DNA from: CAYGWX01 sp964353855 [NCBI: uncultured bacterium]
GTDB taxonomy: Bacteria; Edwardsbacteria; CAYGWX01
Assembly (NCBI GenBank): GCA_964353855.1
Contig: CAYGWX010000006.1
Coordinates: forward strand, 1-64,000
Direction of reading: 5' to 3'
DNA length: 64,000 nucleotides
Shown: in pieces, positions 7,239 to 16,232 of the stretch
How the letters are laid out: each line of letters begins with the position of its first letter
Numbering within the stretch: position 1 is the stretch's first letter
Notes under the pieces: generated by a model
What the model saw: only the letters and a program-made list of their open reading frames with translations
The model's database searches: none
What the model was told of the DNA's origin: nothing
Translations under genes and position numbers: made by a program

Positions 7239-8858
7239 TTAACGCAGGAAAATCGTTTTCCCGAAACATTCCTGTCCGCTTGCCGATAGTCTCAGGAAAT
7301 AGATTCCGGCAGTCAGACTAAGGGATTTCATCTCGTAATGTTCCCCGGCAGGACGATAACCCGATAAGAGCTCCCGGACCCGTGCTCCTCGGACATCGAA
7401 AATTTCAATTCTGACGTTTCCTGAGGTCGGAAGGGAATATTGTAAGCGGAAGCCATCTTGGGATGGTCCATATACTTTGAGGGCCAGGCTTCTGGTGGAA
7501 GTAAGATCGGTTTCTTTTTCCACCCCGGTCACAGGTCGGTACTTGATCGTTGCCCCGTCCCAGCTCGTCGCCCCTCCCCAGCTCTGCCCGGTGACATACA
7601 CGTTTCCCGCCCGATCCAACCCGATGTCTAACGCTTCATCATACCCCTGCTGGCCATCGTATCGCTGGACCCAGATTCTGTTTCCCGCGGAATCGTATTC
7701 TGTCGCGAAGAAATCATCCTGTGTCCCAAGCCCCACGCTCCGACCCGCGATATAGAAGTGGCCCAGGGGATCCGAGCACAAATCCTGGGCAGCGTCGCTG
7801 CTGTTTCCGGACCCGTTATAGGTTCGAACCCAGCATAAGGCTCCCAGGGAGTCGTACTTTAAAACCAAGGCGTCGACGCTGGTCGAAGAATCCGTTCCGG
7901 CCACAGCGACGTTCCCCCACCGATCGACGGCCAGATCTCGGCCCTCATCCGTCCCACCGGAAGGGCCGTCGTACCTTTGGTTCCAACGGACATTTCCACC
8001 GGGGCCATAGCTCAGGGTGAGCACATCGTTTCCGTTCGCGCCCCGACTCGTTCCCGTGATGTTCACATTCCCGGAAGCATCAACCCCCAAGGCGTCCGGG
8101 ATGTCATCCCCCAGGCTCCCATCCCATCGCCGGGTCCAAAGGGTATCTCCAGACGGGCTGTATTTGACCGTCAAAAAGTCTGCTCGAGTGCTGTCCGTAT
8201 AGCTTCGTCCCGACACGTAGACGTTCCCTATTCCGTCAACGCCTACTGCAAACGCCTCGTCATATCCGCTTCCCATCCCGTTGTATCTTCGCACCCAGGC
8301 GGTGTCGCCATTGGGTCTATACTTGATCGTTAGGTAATCATATCCGGTGCTCCCCCCGTGGCTCCTCCCGGTCACAAACGCGTCCCCCACGCTGTCCAGG
8401 GCCAGAGCATTGGGTACATCCGCTTCGCTGGAAGGTCCGTTATAGGTTCTCGACCAGAGCAGGGTCCCCAAGGTATCATATTTCAGGATAAGATAATCCT
8501 GCTTGCTATTGTTCCCTATACTTGCTCCGAGGACATGAACGCCGCCGGTTTGGTCCAAGGCGATACGATAGCCCACGTCCGTGCTGTCCCCGGCCCCGTT
8601 GAAGGTCCGCACCCAAGCGGTATCCCCGGAGGGGGTATATCGGATGGTGATGAAATCCAGACCGTTCCCGCTGACCCAGCTGGCGCCGGTTGCAAAGGTG
8701 TTCCCGGAGCCATCCACGGCCAGGCCGTTGAAGTAATCCGCCCGGTTTCCCGGACCGTTGTAACGCCGCACCCAGACCGTATCCACCTGCGCCTGGAGCG
8801 CGCCTGGAAGCAACGTGAGCACCAGCAGGATAAGCTTGCCCCTGGCCTTAGGATTCAC
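7239..8858 (-). CDS. Secreted SBBP beta-propeller protein with sorting domain
   Basis: The product is about 539 residues. After a signal peptide there are eight consecutive repeats of about 50 residues (from about residue 29 to 440). Each begins W-x-R-x-Y/F-N/D-G, carries a D-x-x-GNxxVxGxS core and ends in K/RY-x-x-x-G. This is the SBBP/beta-propeller repeat pattern and would fit an eight-bladed propeller. The C-terminus is a FlgD-like sorting domain ending KTIFLR. The GTG at 8858 is preferred because GGAG lies upstream; ATG 8885 is an alternative. Either start overlaps the 3' end of rimO, suggesting coupled translation. Confidence 0.8.
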   Translation of the reverse strand: MNPKARGKLILLVLTLLPGALQAQVDTVWVRRYNGPGNRADYFNGLAVDGSGNTFATGASWVSGNGLDFITIRYTPSGDTAWVRTFNGAGDSTDVGYRIALDQTGGVHVLGASIGNNSKQDYLILKYDTLGTLLWSRTYNGPSSEADVPNALALDSVGDAFVTGRSHGGSTGYDYLTIKYRPNGDTAWVRRYNGMGSGYDEAFAVGVDGIGNVYVSGRSYTDSTRADFLTVKYSPSGDTLWTRRWDGSLGDDIPDALGVDASGNVNITGTSRGANGNDVLTLSYGPGGNVRWNQRYDGPSGGTDEGRDLAVDRWGNVAVAGTDSSTSVDALVLKYDSLGALCWVRTYNGSGNSSDAAQDLCSDPLGHFYIAGRSVGLGTQDDFFATEYDSAGNRIWVQRYDGQQGYDEALDIGLDRAGNVYVTGQSWGGATSWDGATIKYRPVTGVEKETDLTSTRSLALKVYGPSQDGFRLQYSLPTSGNVRIEIFDVRGARVRELLSGYRPAGEHYEMKSLSLTAGIYFLRLSASGQECFGKTIFLR

Positions 8859-10239
8859 GTCCGACGATCTCCCCGTAAAGATCATGGTCGTCGCTTCCTG
8901 TGATCCGGGCTGTAACGAACTCCCCCTTCTTCGCCCGGCCCTTAAGATGGATCACCCCGTCGATTTCCAAAGCCTCTCCCTCGCTCCGTCCCACGGCGGT
9001 TCCTTTTGGAGAGGCTTCATCCACTAAAACTTTCAGCTTCTTCCCTGCCTTCCTCACCAGCAGGCGCTGTGAGATCAGCCTCTGGGCCTCCATGATCCTC
9101 TCCTGGCGCTCGGCCTTGACGTCCTCGGAGACCTGGTCCTTCATCCTGCACGCCGAAGTGCCTTCTTCGGGCGAATAGCGGAAGACGCCGAGCCGGTCGA
9201 ACCGGGTCTCTTCCACGAACCATAGAAGTTCCTCGAACTCCCTCTCGGTTTCCCCTGGCAGGCCTACGAGGAGGGTTGTGCGCAGTGTAACGCCGGGAAT
9301 CCTTGCCCGTATTTTCTTGATCAGCGCTCGTATCTCTTTTTCGCTGACCTTCCGTTCCATGGCCCGGAGGATCCGGTCCGAGATATGCTGAATCGGCAGG
9401 TCCACATACTTGCAGACTTTGGGATTTTTTGCGAAGGCCGCCACCAAGTCCCCATCCAGGTGCGCTGGATGAAGGTAAAGCAGCCTGAGCCATTCGAGAA
9501 CGGGGATCTCGGAGAGCTCATCCAGCAACTCCACGATCCTCCGTTCGCCGAAAAGGTCCTCCCCGTATCTCCCCGTATCCTGGGACACGAGGTGTAACTC
9601 CCGCACGCCTTTCCGGGCCAACTCCCTCGCCTCCGCCTTCAATCCTTCCATCGGGGCGCTCCGCATCCGGCCCCGGATGTCGGGGATGGCGCAGTAGGCG
9701 CAGCGGTTGTCGCACCCGTCCCCGATCTTGAGATAAGCAGTGTGCTTCGGGGTCGAAAGCCGTCGGGGATAGAACGCCAGCGAAGCTTCAGCATGGGTCA
9801 CGTGATCCCGACGTCCTGTCCCGTTTCCATTCAGGGCCCCTTGGACGGCCTCCGCGATCCGGCCGAGTTCGGCAACCCCTACAAAAGCGTCGACCTCGGG
9901 CAGCTCCCGGGAGAGGTCTTTGAAGTATCTCTGGGCCAGGCACCCGCTCACGATCAGGGCCCGGCAGGATTTTCTTTTCAGCTCCCCGGCATCGAGGATG
10001 GCTTCCACGGACTCCTTCTTGGCGTCCCCGATGAACCCGCAGGTGTTCACGATCACCGCCTCGGCCCTGCGGGGATCCTTCGTGATCCGGAAGCCCTCCC
10101 GTGCGAGGAGCCCCGCCATCCGCTCTCCGTCCACAAGGTTCTTCGGGCACCCCAGATTCACGATCGCCACCGGGACGCCTTCTTTTCCAGAACGAGCGCC
10201 CTCTGCTTTACGCCTGGGGCGCTCGTCGCACGTGCCCAT
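8848..10239 (-). CDS. rimO: Ribosomal protein uS12 methylthiotransferase
   Basis: This 463-residue radical-SAM methylthiotransferase modifies the conserved aspartate of ribosomal protein S12. The N-terminal MTTase domain has VNLGCPKNLVDGE and NTCGFI cysteines. The radical-SAM CxxxCxxC is CDNRCAYC at about residues 176-183, followed by IRGRMRSAP, which separates RimO from MiaB. LVSQDTGRYGEDL is another RimO-type signature. The C-terminus is a TRAM-like domain. ATG 10239 follows yajQ by 5 bp but has no clear ribosome site; a GTG near residue 23 is an alternative. Identification is confident. Confidence 0.92.
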   Translation of the reverse strand: MGTCDERPRRKAEGARSGKEGVPVAIVNLGCPKNLVDGERMAGLLAREGFRITKDPRRAEAVIVNTCGFIGDAKKESVEAILDAGELKRKSCRALIVSGCLAQRYFKDLSRELPEVDAFVGVAELGRIAEAVQGALNGNGTGRRDHVTHAEASLAFYPRRLSTPKHTAYLKIGDGCDNRCAYCAIPDIRGRMRSAPMEGLKAEARELARKGVRELHLVSQDTGRYGEDLFGERRIVELLDELSEIPVLEWLRLLYLHPAHLDGDLVAAFAKNPKVCKYVDLPIQHISDRILRAMERKVSEKEIRALIKKIRARIPGVTLRTTLLVGLPGETEREFEELLWFVEETRFDRLGVFRYSPEEGTSACRMKDQVSEDVKAERQERIMEAQRLISQRLLVRKAGKKLKVLVDEASPKGTAVGRSEGEALEIDGVIHLKGRAKKGEFVTARITGSDDHDLYGEIVGRES

Positions 10240-10244
10240 CGGAT

Positions 10245-10736
10245 TCAGCGGTAGTTCACGAACTGCAGGGCCAGGCCTTGGTCGTGCTCCCGGAAGTAGG
10301 CGATCACGGTCTGGAGCTCGTCTTTCTTGGGCCCGAAGACCCGCACCTGTTCGTCCATGATCTGAGCCTGCAACTTAAGGCCCATTCCCTTGATGAGCTT
10401 GACCATGGTCTTGGCCTTCTCCATCGGCACCCCGGCCAGGAGCTTCGCTTCCTGCCTCACCGTGCCCTTGGCCGCGGGCTCGACCTTGCCGTACTCCAGG
10501 GATTTCAGCGAGACGCCCCGCCGGACGAGCTTGGTCTCCAGCACGTCGATGACCTGCTTGAGCTTGAAGTCGTCGTCTCCGACGAGCACGATCTTATCCT
10601 CCTCCAGCCGGACCTCGCTCTGGGAGCCTTTGAAGTCGAAGCGCTGACCGATCTCCTTCTGGGCCTGGTGCACGCCGTCGGAAACGGCCTGCCGGTCCAC
10701 CCGGGAGACGATGTCAAACGAAAAGGTCTGTGCCAT
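10245..10736 (-). CDS. YajQ-family nucleotide-binding protein
   Basis: The 163-residue protein matches the YajQ family end to end (starts AQTFSFDIVSRVDRQ, ends DQGLALQFVNYR). YajQ folds as two RNA-recognition-like domains, and some members bind cyclic di-GMP. It is cytoplasmic. Here it directly precedes rimO by 5 bp, so a shared transcript is likely. Whether this member senses c-di-GMP cannot be read from sequence. Confidence 0.9.
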   Translation of the reverse strand: MAQTFSFDIVSRVDRQAVSDGVHQAQKEIGQRFDFKGSQSEVRLEEDKIVLVGDDDFKLKQVIDVLETKLVRRGVSLKSLEYGKVEPAAKGTVRQEAKLLAGVPMEKAKTMVKLIKGMGLKLQAQIMDEQVRVFGPKKDELQTVIAYFREHDQGLALQFVNYR

Positions 10737-10837
10737 TTATTGAACTAAAGGTAAACGGTGTAAACGCAATAAGGGGATAACGTGAAGATGGCCGCAACGA
10801 CAACGGGAGTGATTCCTTTCTCGCTTTTCCCCGGGGT

Positions 10838-11482
10838 TCAGTTTGCTTCCACGACCGCCACCCCGGCCGGGGGGGTGAACGTGAACTGCTTGGGATCGAC
10901 CTTCTTGAGAAGCTTCTCTTTCTCCAGATCGAAGACGTGGTGCTCTTCGTCCAGGGTCCGGAGCTCCACACGGGTGCAGGCATAGGTCTTGGGGTCCACC
11001 AGGAGCGTGACGGTTTTGAATGGCGCCTCGGTTCCCTTGGGAGTGAGTTTGAGGGGGTGTCCGCCCGCGCTCACCGAGCTGTCCTCCAGGACGTACTCGA
11101 TGGTGAAGGCCTTCTCCTTGCCGAAGAATAGGTCGCCGAGCGGGGTCTGTTGGGTCGAGCCTGTGATCGCCTGCTTGGTGGCTTGCTTGCTTCCCTCCTC
11201 GTACAGGTACAGGGCCTGGCCGTCCGCAACCAGAAGCTGTTTCCGGGGCGTAGCGACCTCCATCCGCAGTTTATCCGGCTTGGCCAGCTCCAGCCTTCCC
11301 GTGGACCGCCTGCAGGTCCCGGACACGGTGTCGCAGCGGCTCTGGGTGAAATCCGCCCTGAGCCCGGCGCATTTCGCATACCTGGCGCGGAGCCGGTCGA
11401 AGACCGCCTCTGCCGTGAGGCTGTAGACCCCCGTGGCCCCAAGCAGGATCAGAACGACGATCCCAATGACTTTTTTAAGCAT
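10838..11482 (-). CDS. lolA: LolA-like outer-membrane lipoprotein carrier
   Basis: The 214-residue periplasmic protein has an N-terminal signal/anchor (MLKKVIGIVVLILLGATG) and a LolA fold pattern: ADFTQ, GRLELAKPDKLRME, ADGQALYLYE, PLGDLFFG and a C-terminal FTFTPPAGVAVVE. LolA carries lipoproteins from the inner to the outer membrane. This fits the several lipoproteins and beta-barrels nearby. It lies between yajQ and a lipoprotein gene, downstream of ftsK, an arrangement (ftsK-lolA) common in bacteria. Confidence is good for family, moderate for exact function. Confidence 0.85.
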   Translation of the reverse strand: MLKKVIGIVVLILLGATGVYSLTAEAVFDRLRARYAKCAGLRADFTQSRCDTVSGTCRRSTGRLELAKPDKLRMEVATPRKQLLVADGQALYLYEEGSKQATKQAITGSTQQTPLGDLFFGKEKAFTIEYVLEDSSVSAGGHPLKLTPKGTEAPFKTVTLLVDPKTYACTRVELRTLDEEHHVFDLEKEKLLKKVDPKQFTFTPPAGVAVVEAN

Positions 11483-11518
11483 CCGGCTTTTTACTTTTTA
11501 CTCTCCCATTTCCACGCT

Positions 11519-12238
11519 CTATGCCGCTGGGGCCGGAGGGGTCTCCTTCTTCTTCGGCTTCAGGGCCGCGAAGGCCGCGATCGCGATGATCAGGATGACC
11601 ACGATGACACCCCCGAACAGGACCGCCATGGCCGTGGGGTTCATCACCTCGGATACGGCCATGAGGTGCGGGTCCTTGTTCGTGCCCACGAAGTTCCAGA
11701 CCGCCGTGTTCCCGATAATGCTGTCGGGATTGGACTTGGCCTTGACCAGGGCCCCGGGCATCGTGATCCGCATGTGGAACTTGGGCTCCATGCCCGTGGG
11801 CGTGGTGGACTCATCCTTCTTGGTCTCCGTGCTCTCCCCCGAGGTCTCCTTGAGCTTCAGGACCTCGTCGTAGACGTACACGGTCTTGAAGAACCCTTGT
11901 TTGGTCAGCTTGACCGGGTTGTTCTCCTTGGAGAGCGCCGCCGGGCTGGCGAAGTGCCCCTCCCCCTTGAGCAGGTGCGTCGTGTCCTTCTCGCCGGCCT
12001 TCTGGGTGTAGGTCTTCTTCCACTCCTTCTGCTCCCCGAAGAACTGCTTGTCCAGGTCCGTGCCCATCGTGCCCCCGCCGTAGGCCGCGCCCAGAAGGTC
12101 TTTCTGCTTGGTGTCGATCAGGACCGTGCGGTCCAGGGACCCGTCCGGATGGATCTTGGTCTCCATGGTGACCTCGAAGCAGCCCACCAGGAGCGTCGTG
12201 GCCAGGATCACGGCCAGCGCCAGCGCCTTCCTCAGCAT
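11519..12238 (-). CDS. Predicted lipoprotein with C-terminal membrane anchor
   Basis: This is a 239-residue protein. The signal peptide ends in LLVGC with lipid Cys20; the following domain (FEVTMETKIHPDGSLDRTVLI) resembles conserved bacterial lipoproteins of unknown role. A second hydrophobic segment of about 23 residues near the C-terminus (about 206-228) is followed by a short KPKKKE tail. A protein both lipidated and membrane-spanning is unusual. The ATG at 12238 is chosen by GGAGGAAGG upstream. It lies between lolA and ftsK. No function is assigned. Confidence 0.75.
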   Translation of the reverse strand: MLRKALALAVILATTLLVGCFEVTMETKIHPDGSLDRTVLIDTKQKDLLGAAYGGGTMGTDLDKQFFGEQKEWKKTYTQKAGEKDTTHLLKGEGHFASPAALSKENNPVKLTKQGFFKTVYVYDEVLKLKETSGESTETKKDESTTPTGMEPKFHMRITMPGALVKAKSNPDSIIGNTAVWNFVGTNKDPHLMAVSEVMNPTAMAVLFGGVIVVILIIAIAAFAALKPKKKETPPAPAA

Positions 12239-12297
12239 CTTCCTTCCTCCTTTATTTAAGTTAAGGACCTGCCCCTTCATTTTGCAATTTGCATTTT

Positions 12298-14583
12298 TCA
12301 ATTTGCATTTTCCTGGCCCGGCGACCCGTCCAGCTTCACTAAAACCTTGCGCGCCTTGCTCCCGTCGAACGGCCCCACGATCCCGGCCCCCTCCAGCTGG
12401 TCCATCAGCCTCCCGGCCCGGGAGTACCCGATCTTCAGGCGGCGCTGCAGGAGCGAGGTTGACCCTAACTGGTGGCGGAGCACCAGAGCCCTGGCCTCCT
12501 CGTACAGCGGGTCCCGCTCTCCGTCCAGCCCCTCCCCGGGGGCAGCGACCTCCAAGGAGTGGTCTTCCATCTCCTCCTCGCCCTCCTCCACCCCGTACCA
12601 TTCCTTCAGGAACGCTACGATGGCCCCGACCTCGTCCCCCGAGAGGTAGTTGCCGTGCAGCCTCACCGGCTCGGCCTGGCCCGGAGGAAGGAAGAGCATG
12701 TCCCCCCGCCCCAGGAGCGACTCCGCGCCGTTCACGTCCAGGATGGTTCGGGAGTCGGTCTTGGAGGCCACCTGGAACGCGATCCGGCAGGGGAAGTTGG
12801 CCTTGATCACGCCCGTGATCACGTCCACCGAGGGCCTCTGGGTGGCCACCACCAGGTGGATGCCCACGGCCCGGGCCATCTGGGCCAGCTTGGCGATCTG
12901 GTTCTCGATCTCCGAGGCCTCCCGGGAGAGCATCAGGTCCGCGAGCTCGTCCACCACGATCACCAGGTAGGGGAGCTTCTTCTGGACCTCGCCCTTCTTG
13001 TTGTAGTCCTCGATGTTCCGTGCCCCGGCCTTGGCCAGGAGCTGGTAGCGTTCGTCCATCAGGCTTACCGCCAGCCGGAATACGCGCACGACCTCCTGCG
13101 AGCTGGTCACCACGCCCTCCATTTCGCCCCCCCCATTCTCGGCCTCCCGGAGCCGGAGTTTGAGGTGCGGGATGCCCCGGAACGTCGAGAGCTCGATTCG
13201 TTTGGGGTCGATCATGATGAAATGCACCTGCTGGGGCGAGGCCCGGTACAGGATGCTGGCGATGAGCGCGTTCAGGGCCACGCTTTTCCCCGAGCCCGTG
13301 GCCCCGGCTACCAGCAGGTGGGGCATCTCCGTGAGGTCCGCGCAGAAGGGCTGTCCCGTGGTGTCCTTGCCCAGGGCGAAGTGGATGGGAGACGGGTTCC
13401 CTTCGAACTCCGGGGAGAGAAGCACGGTCTTGAGCCGCACCATCGCCCGCTTCTCGTTGGGGATCTCGATGCCCACCGCCCCCCGTCCCGGAATCGGGCC
13501 CACGATGCGGATGCGCTGGGCCTTGAGGGCCAGGGCCAGGTCGTCGGCCAGGTTCATGACCTGGCTGATCTTGATCCCGGGCGCGGGCTGGTACTCGTAG
13601 CGGGTGATGATCGGCCCGGGCAACCGGCCCACGACTTTCCCTTCCACCCCGAACTCGGCCAGCTTGCTGGTCAGGACAAGGGACTTATCCTCCCCGGACA
13701 CGGACTCCCCCTCCACGTCCTCCAGGCAATCCAGGAAGCCTTCCCGGTATTCCGCATCCACTGCCGGCACGCCTTCCGAAGGAGCGGGGACGGGGCTTAC
13801 TTCTTTTCTCCCCTTCTCCCCCTCCCCCTTGCCCCTTGTCTCCTTTTCTCCCTCTCCCCTTGTCCCCTTGTCCCCTTGTCCCCTTGTCTCTTCTTTCGCC
13901 TTCTCCGTCTTGGCCGCTTCTTTGGCCCTGGCTTTTTCCTGCTTCTCCCGCTCCTTGTTTGCCTTTTCCTCGGCTTCAACCCTGGCCTTTTCCTGTTTGG
14001 CTTTCTCCCGTGCCGCTTTGGCCTCCGGGGAGAAGTAGCCCTTGACTGGACCGGTGACTTTGGACACGGGACGCTGGATGTTGACCTCGGTGGTGACCAG
14101 GAACGTGACCAGGAGGATTCCGCTGGTGACCAGGACCGTGCCCAGGTATCCCAGCCAGCCGATGAGCAAGGCGGCGAGCTGCCGTCCGGCCCAGCCCCCG
14201 GGCTCGAACCCGATGACCTCGCGAAGCCCCGAGAAGTCCGGCAGGGAGAGGAACAGGAGGGCTGAGAGGACGACTCCCAGGGACAGGAGGGTGTTGATGA
14301 GCAGCCTGGAGACGGGGTGGTTGCGGAACCGGTTCCAGCCCCACAACAGGCCGAGCAAGGGGACGACGAAGGCGGTGAAGCCCAGGAATCCGAACAGGCC
14401 CCAGGCCGTGTTGTGGCCCACGGGCCCGGCCCAGTTCCGGGAGGGCTCCCATTGGGAATAGCTGACCAGGCTCGCCAGGACCAGAAGGGACAGGAGGACT
14501 AAGAGGACGCCCAAGACCTCCTGCTTCCGCTCCCTGGAGAGCCGGCCCTTTTTGCCTTTGGTTTCGCTCTTCTCTTTCGCCAT
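12298..14583 (-). CDS. ftsK: FtsK/SpoIIIE DNA translocase
   Basis: The 761-residue chromosome-segregation motor has four to five N-terminal membrane segments (about residues 25-165), a charged low-complexity linker (about 200-262), an alpha/beta motor domain with Walker A GATGSGKS (about 424-431) and Walker B LVIVVDELAD (about 540), and a C-terminal winged-helix gamma domain that reads polar DNA motifs. The linker is encoded by a repetitive tract around 13800-13890. The start lies only about 9 nt after the predicted transcription start and shows no Shine-Dalgarno, so it may be translated from a near-leaderless mRNA. Identification is confident. Confidence 0.95.
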   Translation of the reverse strand: MAKEKSETKGKKGRLSRERKQEVLGVLLVLLSLLVLASLVSYSQWEPSRNWAGPVGHNTAWGLFGFLGFTAFVVPLLGLLWGWNRFRNHPVSRLLINTLLSLGVVLSALLFLSLPDFSGLREVIGFEPGGWAGRQLAALLIGWLGYLGTVLVTSGILLVTFLVTTEVNIQRPVSKVTGPVKGYFSPEAKAAREKAKQEKARVEAEEKANKEREKQEKARAKEAAKTEKAKEETRGQGDKGTRGEGEKETRGKGEGEKGRKEVSPVPAPSEGVPAVDAEYREGFLDCLEDVEGESVSGEDKSLVLTSKLAEFGVEGKVVGRLPGPIITRYEYQPAPGIKISQVMNLADDLALALKAQRIRIVGPIPGRGAVGIEIPNEKRAMVRLKTVLLSPEFEGNPSPIHFALGKDTTGQPFCADLTEMPHLLVAGATGSGKSVALNALIASILYRASPQQVHFIMIDPKRIELSTFRGIPHLKLRLREAENGGGEMEGVVTSSQEVVRVFRLAVSLMDERYQLLAKAGARNIEDYNKKGEVQKKLPYLVIVVDELADLMLSREASEIENQIAKLAQMARAVGIHLVVATQRPSVDVITGVIKANFPCRIAFQVASKTDSRTILDVNGAESLLGRGDMLFLPPGQAEPVRLHGNYLSGDEVGAIVAFLKEWYGVEEGEEEMEDHSLEVAAPGEGLDGERDPLYEEARALVLRHQLGSTSLLQRRLKIGYSRAGRLMDQLEGAGIVGPFDGSKARKVLVKLDGSPGQENAN

Positions 14584-14598
14584 TACGCTTAGCGTAGT

Positions 14599-14628
14599 AT
14601 GATAACATGATTCAACGGGTTAAGTCAA
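14599..14628 (-). promoter_or_regulatory. Predicted ftsK promoter
   Basis: The minus strand reads TTGACT, an 18-bp spacer and TATCAT. Transcription would start near 14592, leaving a leader of about 9 nt. A small palindrome, TACGC-TAA-GCGTA, lies between the -10 box and the ATG. Confidence 0.6.
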
Positions 14629-14679
14629 GGACGCACCCCTCGTTGCGCTGTCATCCCTGACGGCAGTATCGAGGGCCTG

Positions 14680-14743
14680 CCCCGGACTTGATCCGGGGGC
14701 ATCCTTGCCCTCTTCGCTCGTCATTCCGAACTCGTTTCGGAAT
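14680..14743. repeat. REP-like palindromes
   Basis: Two clean stem-loops lie in the 400-bp gap between ftsK and the barrel genes: CCCCGGA/TCCGGGG with a 5-nt loop (14680..14698) and ATTCCGAA/TTCGGAAT with a 5-nt loop (14723..14743). The form is typical of extragenic palindromes. The rest of 14744-14800 is a C/T-rich low-complexity tract with no gene. Confidence 0.6.
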
Positions 14744-14805
14744 CTCTCTTCTGTCCGTTTCTCCCCTTCTCCCGTGCTCCCATGCTCCCCTGCATTCTTT
14801 CCCTG

Positions 14806-14835
14806 TTGACTTTCGTCTGTCTTTTATGTTAGCAT
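14806..14835 (+). promoter_or_regulatory. Predicted promoter of the beta-barrel operon
   Basis: TTGACT, an 18-bp spacer and TAGCAT on the plus strand would give a leader of about 140 nt before the first barrel gene. The -10 box is imperfect. Confidence 0.4.
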
Positions 14836-14982
14836 TTCCTTGGTGGTCAGGCCTTAACGGGAAAGGGAGAAAGTGAATTCGATGTGCGTTGTGGCGGGCT
14901 TCGTTGGTCGCTATGGTCGAATGAGGGGTGAGCGCCCCGGGATGAGGCGCGAGGCCCCTTTTGCCATTTAAGGAGGTGCGAA

Positions 14983-15609
14983 ATGAAGCGCTTGGCATTT
15001 GTCCTGATAACAGGCATTCTGTTGGTCGGTCTTTCCGGATCCTGCTGGGCCGAGGCGGGCTTTTGGATTGGCCCAAAAGGGTTGTATTTTCGCCCCTCCT
15101 ACGAGCCGTACCGAAAGCTTTACCGTACTTATTGGGGCTGGGGCGGAGAGGCGGGCTGGGTGTCTCGGAGGCACCTCGAGTTCAGCTTGGAAGCGCGCTA
15201 CATAGGGGCGAGGCAAAAACTGGTTATGCAGGCCGTAGACCCCCGGGGGAACATCGTTGGAGATTATTGGTATGGTCTGTATGATTTTGCTTTCACACCC
15301 CGGTTGTACTTGCGACTTATGGGCTCTCGCACTCCTTATCTTGGGTTCGGTATCAGCTATCACAGGGTCACATTGAAAATGGAGGGAGTCGAGATTTGGT
15401 GGGTTGATGAGGAATATAAACGGCAATCTTCTTCGGCGTTCGGTCCAGCTCTTTTAGTGGGCTATGATTACCGTTTAGCGAAATGGGCCGGGCTGCGGTC
15501 AGAGGGCAGCTACCAAAACGTTAAGGTGTCTTACCGCATTGGGGCATTAGCCTATGAGCGGGACCTGAGCGGCTGGACCGCCAGCCTCGGGACCTATATT
15601 GCGTGGTAA
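14983..15609 (+). CDS. Outer-membrane beta-barrel protein, paralogue 1
   Basis: This 208-residue protein has a signal peptide (MKRLAFVLITGILLVGLSGS, then CWAEA) and then alternating aromatic/polar strands typical of a small barrel, ending ASLGTYIAW with the C-terminal aromatic used by the BAM machinery. Hallmarks shared with the next two genes are FWIGPKGLYFRPS, FWGWG-EAGW, a TPYLGFGISYH strand and a GYDYRLAKW strand. The start is fixed by AAGGAGGTG before the ATG. It is first in a plus-strand operon of three. Function is unknown; transport or structural roles are possible. Confidence 0.75.
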   Translation: MKRLAFVLITGILLVGLSGSCWAEAGFWIGPKGLYFRPSYEPYRKLYRTYWGWGGEAGWVSRRHLEFSLEARYIGARQKLVMQAVDPRGNIVGDYWYGLYDFAFTPRLYLRLMGSRTPYLGFGISYHRVTLKMEGVEIWWVDEEYKRQSSSAFGPALLVGYDYRLAKWAGLRSEGSYQNVKVSYRIGALAYERDLSGWTASLGTYIAW

Positions 15610-15613
15610 GACA

Positions 15614-16228
15614 TTGAAGCGACAAATAATGCTTTTTTCGCTGTGCTTTTGGTGCATGGCAACCGTAGGCAGTGCTGATCACGGTTTCTGGTTCGGCCCC
15701 AAGGGGCTTTACTTCCACCCTTCCGACGAAAACATTCAAAGGTTTTATAAGACCTTTTGGGGCTGGGGCAGTGAGGCGGGCTGGTCTCATAGACATATGG
15801 AAGTGAACCTGGAGGCCAGTTATGTTCAAGCCGAAGGGAAGCTGTTATGGGAGGAATTTGTGCCCGGAGAGGGCGTCATAGGATATTATTGGGAGCATCT
15901 CTCGGCCTTTTCCGTGGCTCCAAGGGTGGCTTTTCGCCTGCGTCCTCAGCATACTCCCTATGCTGGCATCGGGGTGGGTTATCATAAGATGTCCTGGGGT
16001 TTTCAAGGGCTCCAGAGGACTTATGTGCTTTCAAATGAATCATCTTCCGCGATGTCCACCGAGCTCTTTGCGGGTTACGACTACCGATTGGTCAAATGGT
16101 GTGGGGCAAGGGGGGAATTGGGTTACCGGATGCCGGAGCCAGTGGAGCGGGACAAGACATGGCTTTACGCCATGTATAAAGATATGCGTGGCTGGAAGGC
16201 CGGCCTCGGTGCTTATGTGGCGTGGTGA
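15614..16228 (+). CDS. Outer-membrane beta-barrel protein, paralogue 2
   Basis: The 204-residue protein is clearly related to the preceding one (FWFGPKGLYFHPSDEN, FWGWGSEAGW, TPYAGIGVGYH, GYDYRLVKW) and ends GAYVAW. A TTG start at 15614 is proposed because the following codons read MKRQ, as in its neighbours, and lead straight into a signal peptide; ATG 15629 would cut the signal peptide's charged end. It starts 4 bp after the stop of paralogue 1, suggesting reinitiation or coupling. Confidence 0.7.
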   Translation: MKRQIMLFSLCFWCMATVGSADHGFWFGPKGLYFHPSDENIQRFYKTFWGWGSEAGWSHRHMEVNLEASYVQAEGKLLWEEFVPGEGVIGYYWEHLSAFSVAPRVAFRLRPQHTPYAGIGVGYHKMSWGFQGLQRTYVLSNESSSAMSTELFAGYDYRLVKWCGARGELGYRMPEPVERDKTWLYAMYKDMRGWKAGLGAYVAW

Positions 16229-16232
16229 TTTT

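Noticed and set aside
13797-13890. Minisatellite of CCCCTTGT units as a separate feature
   Set aside because: It is in frame within the ftsK linker and encodes its charged low-complexity region; it is noted there.
12472-14265. 597-codon open frame on the plus strand
   Set aside because: It is antisense to ftsK, rich in repeated Gly/Leu/His from GC-biased codons, and has no domain; it is a shadow.
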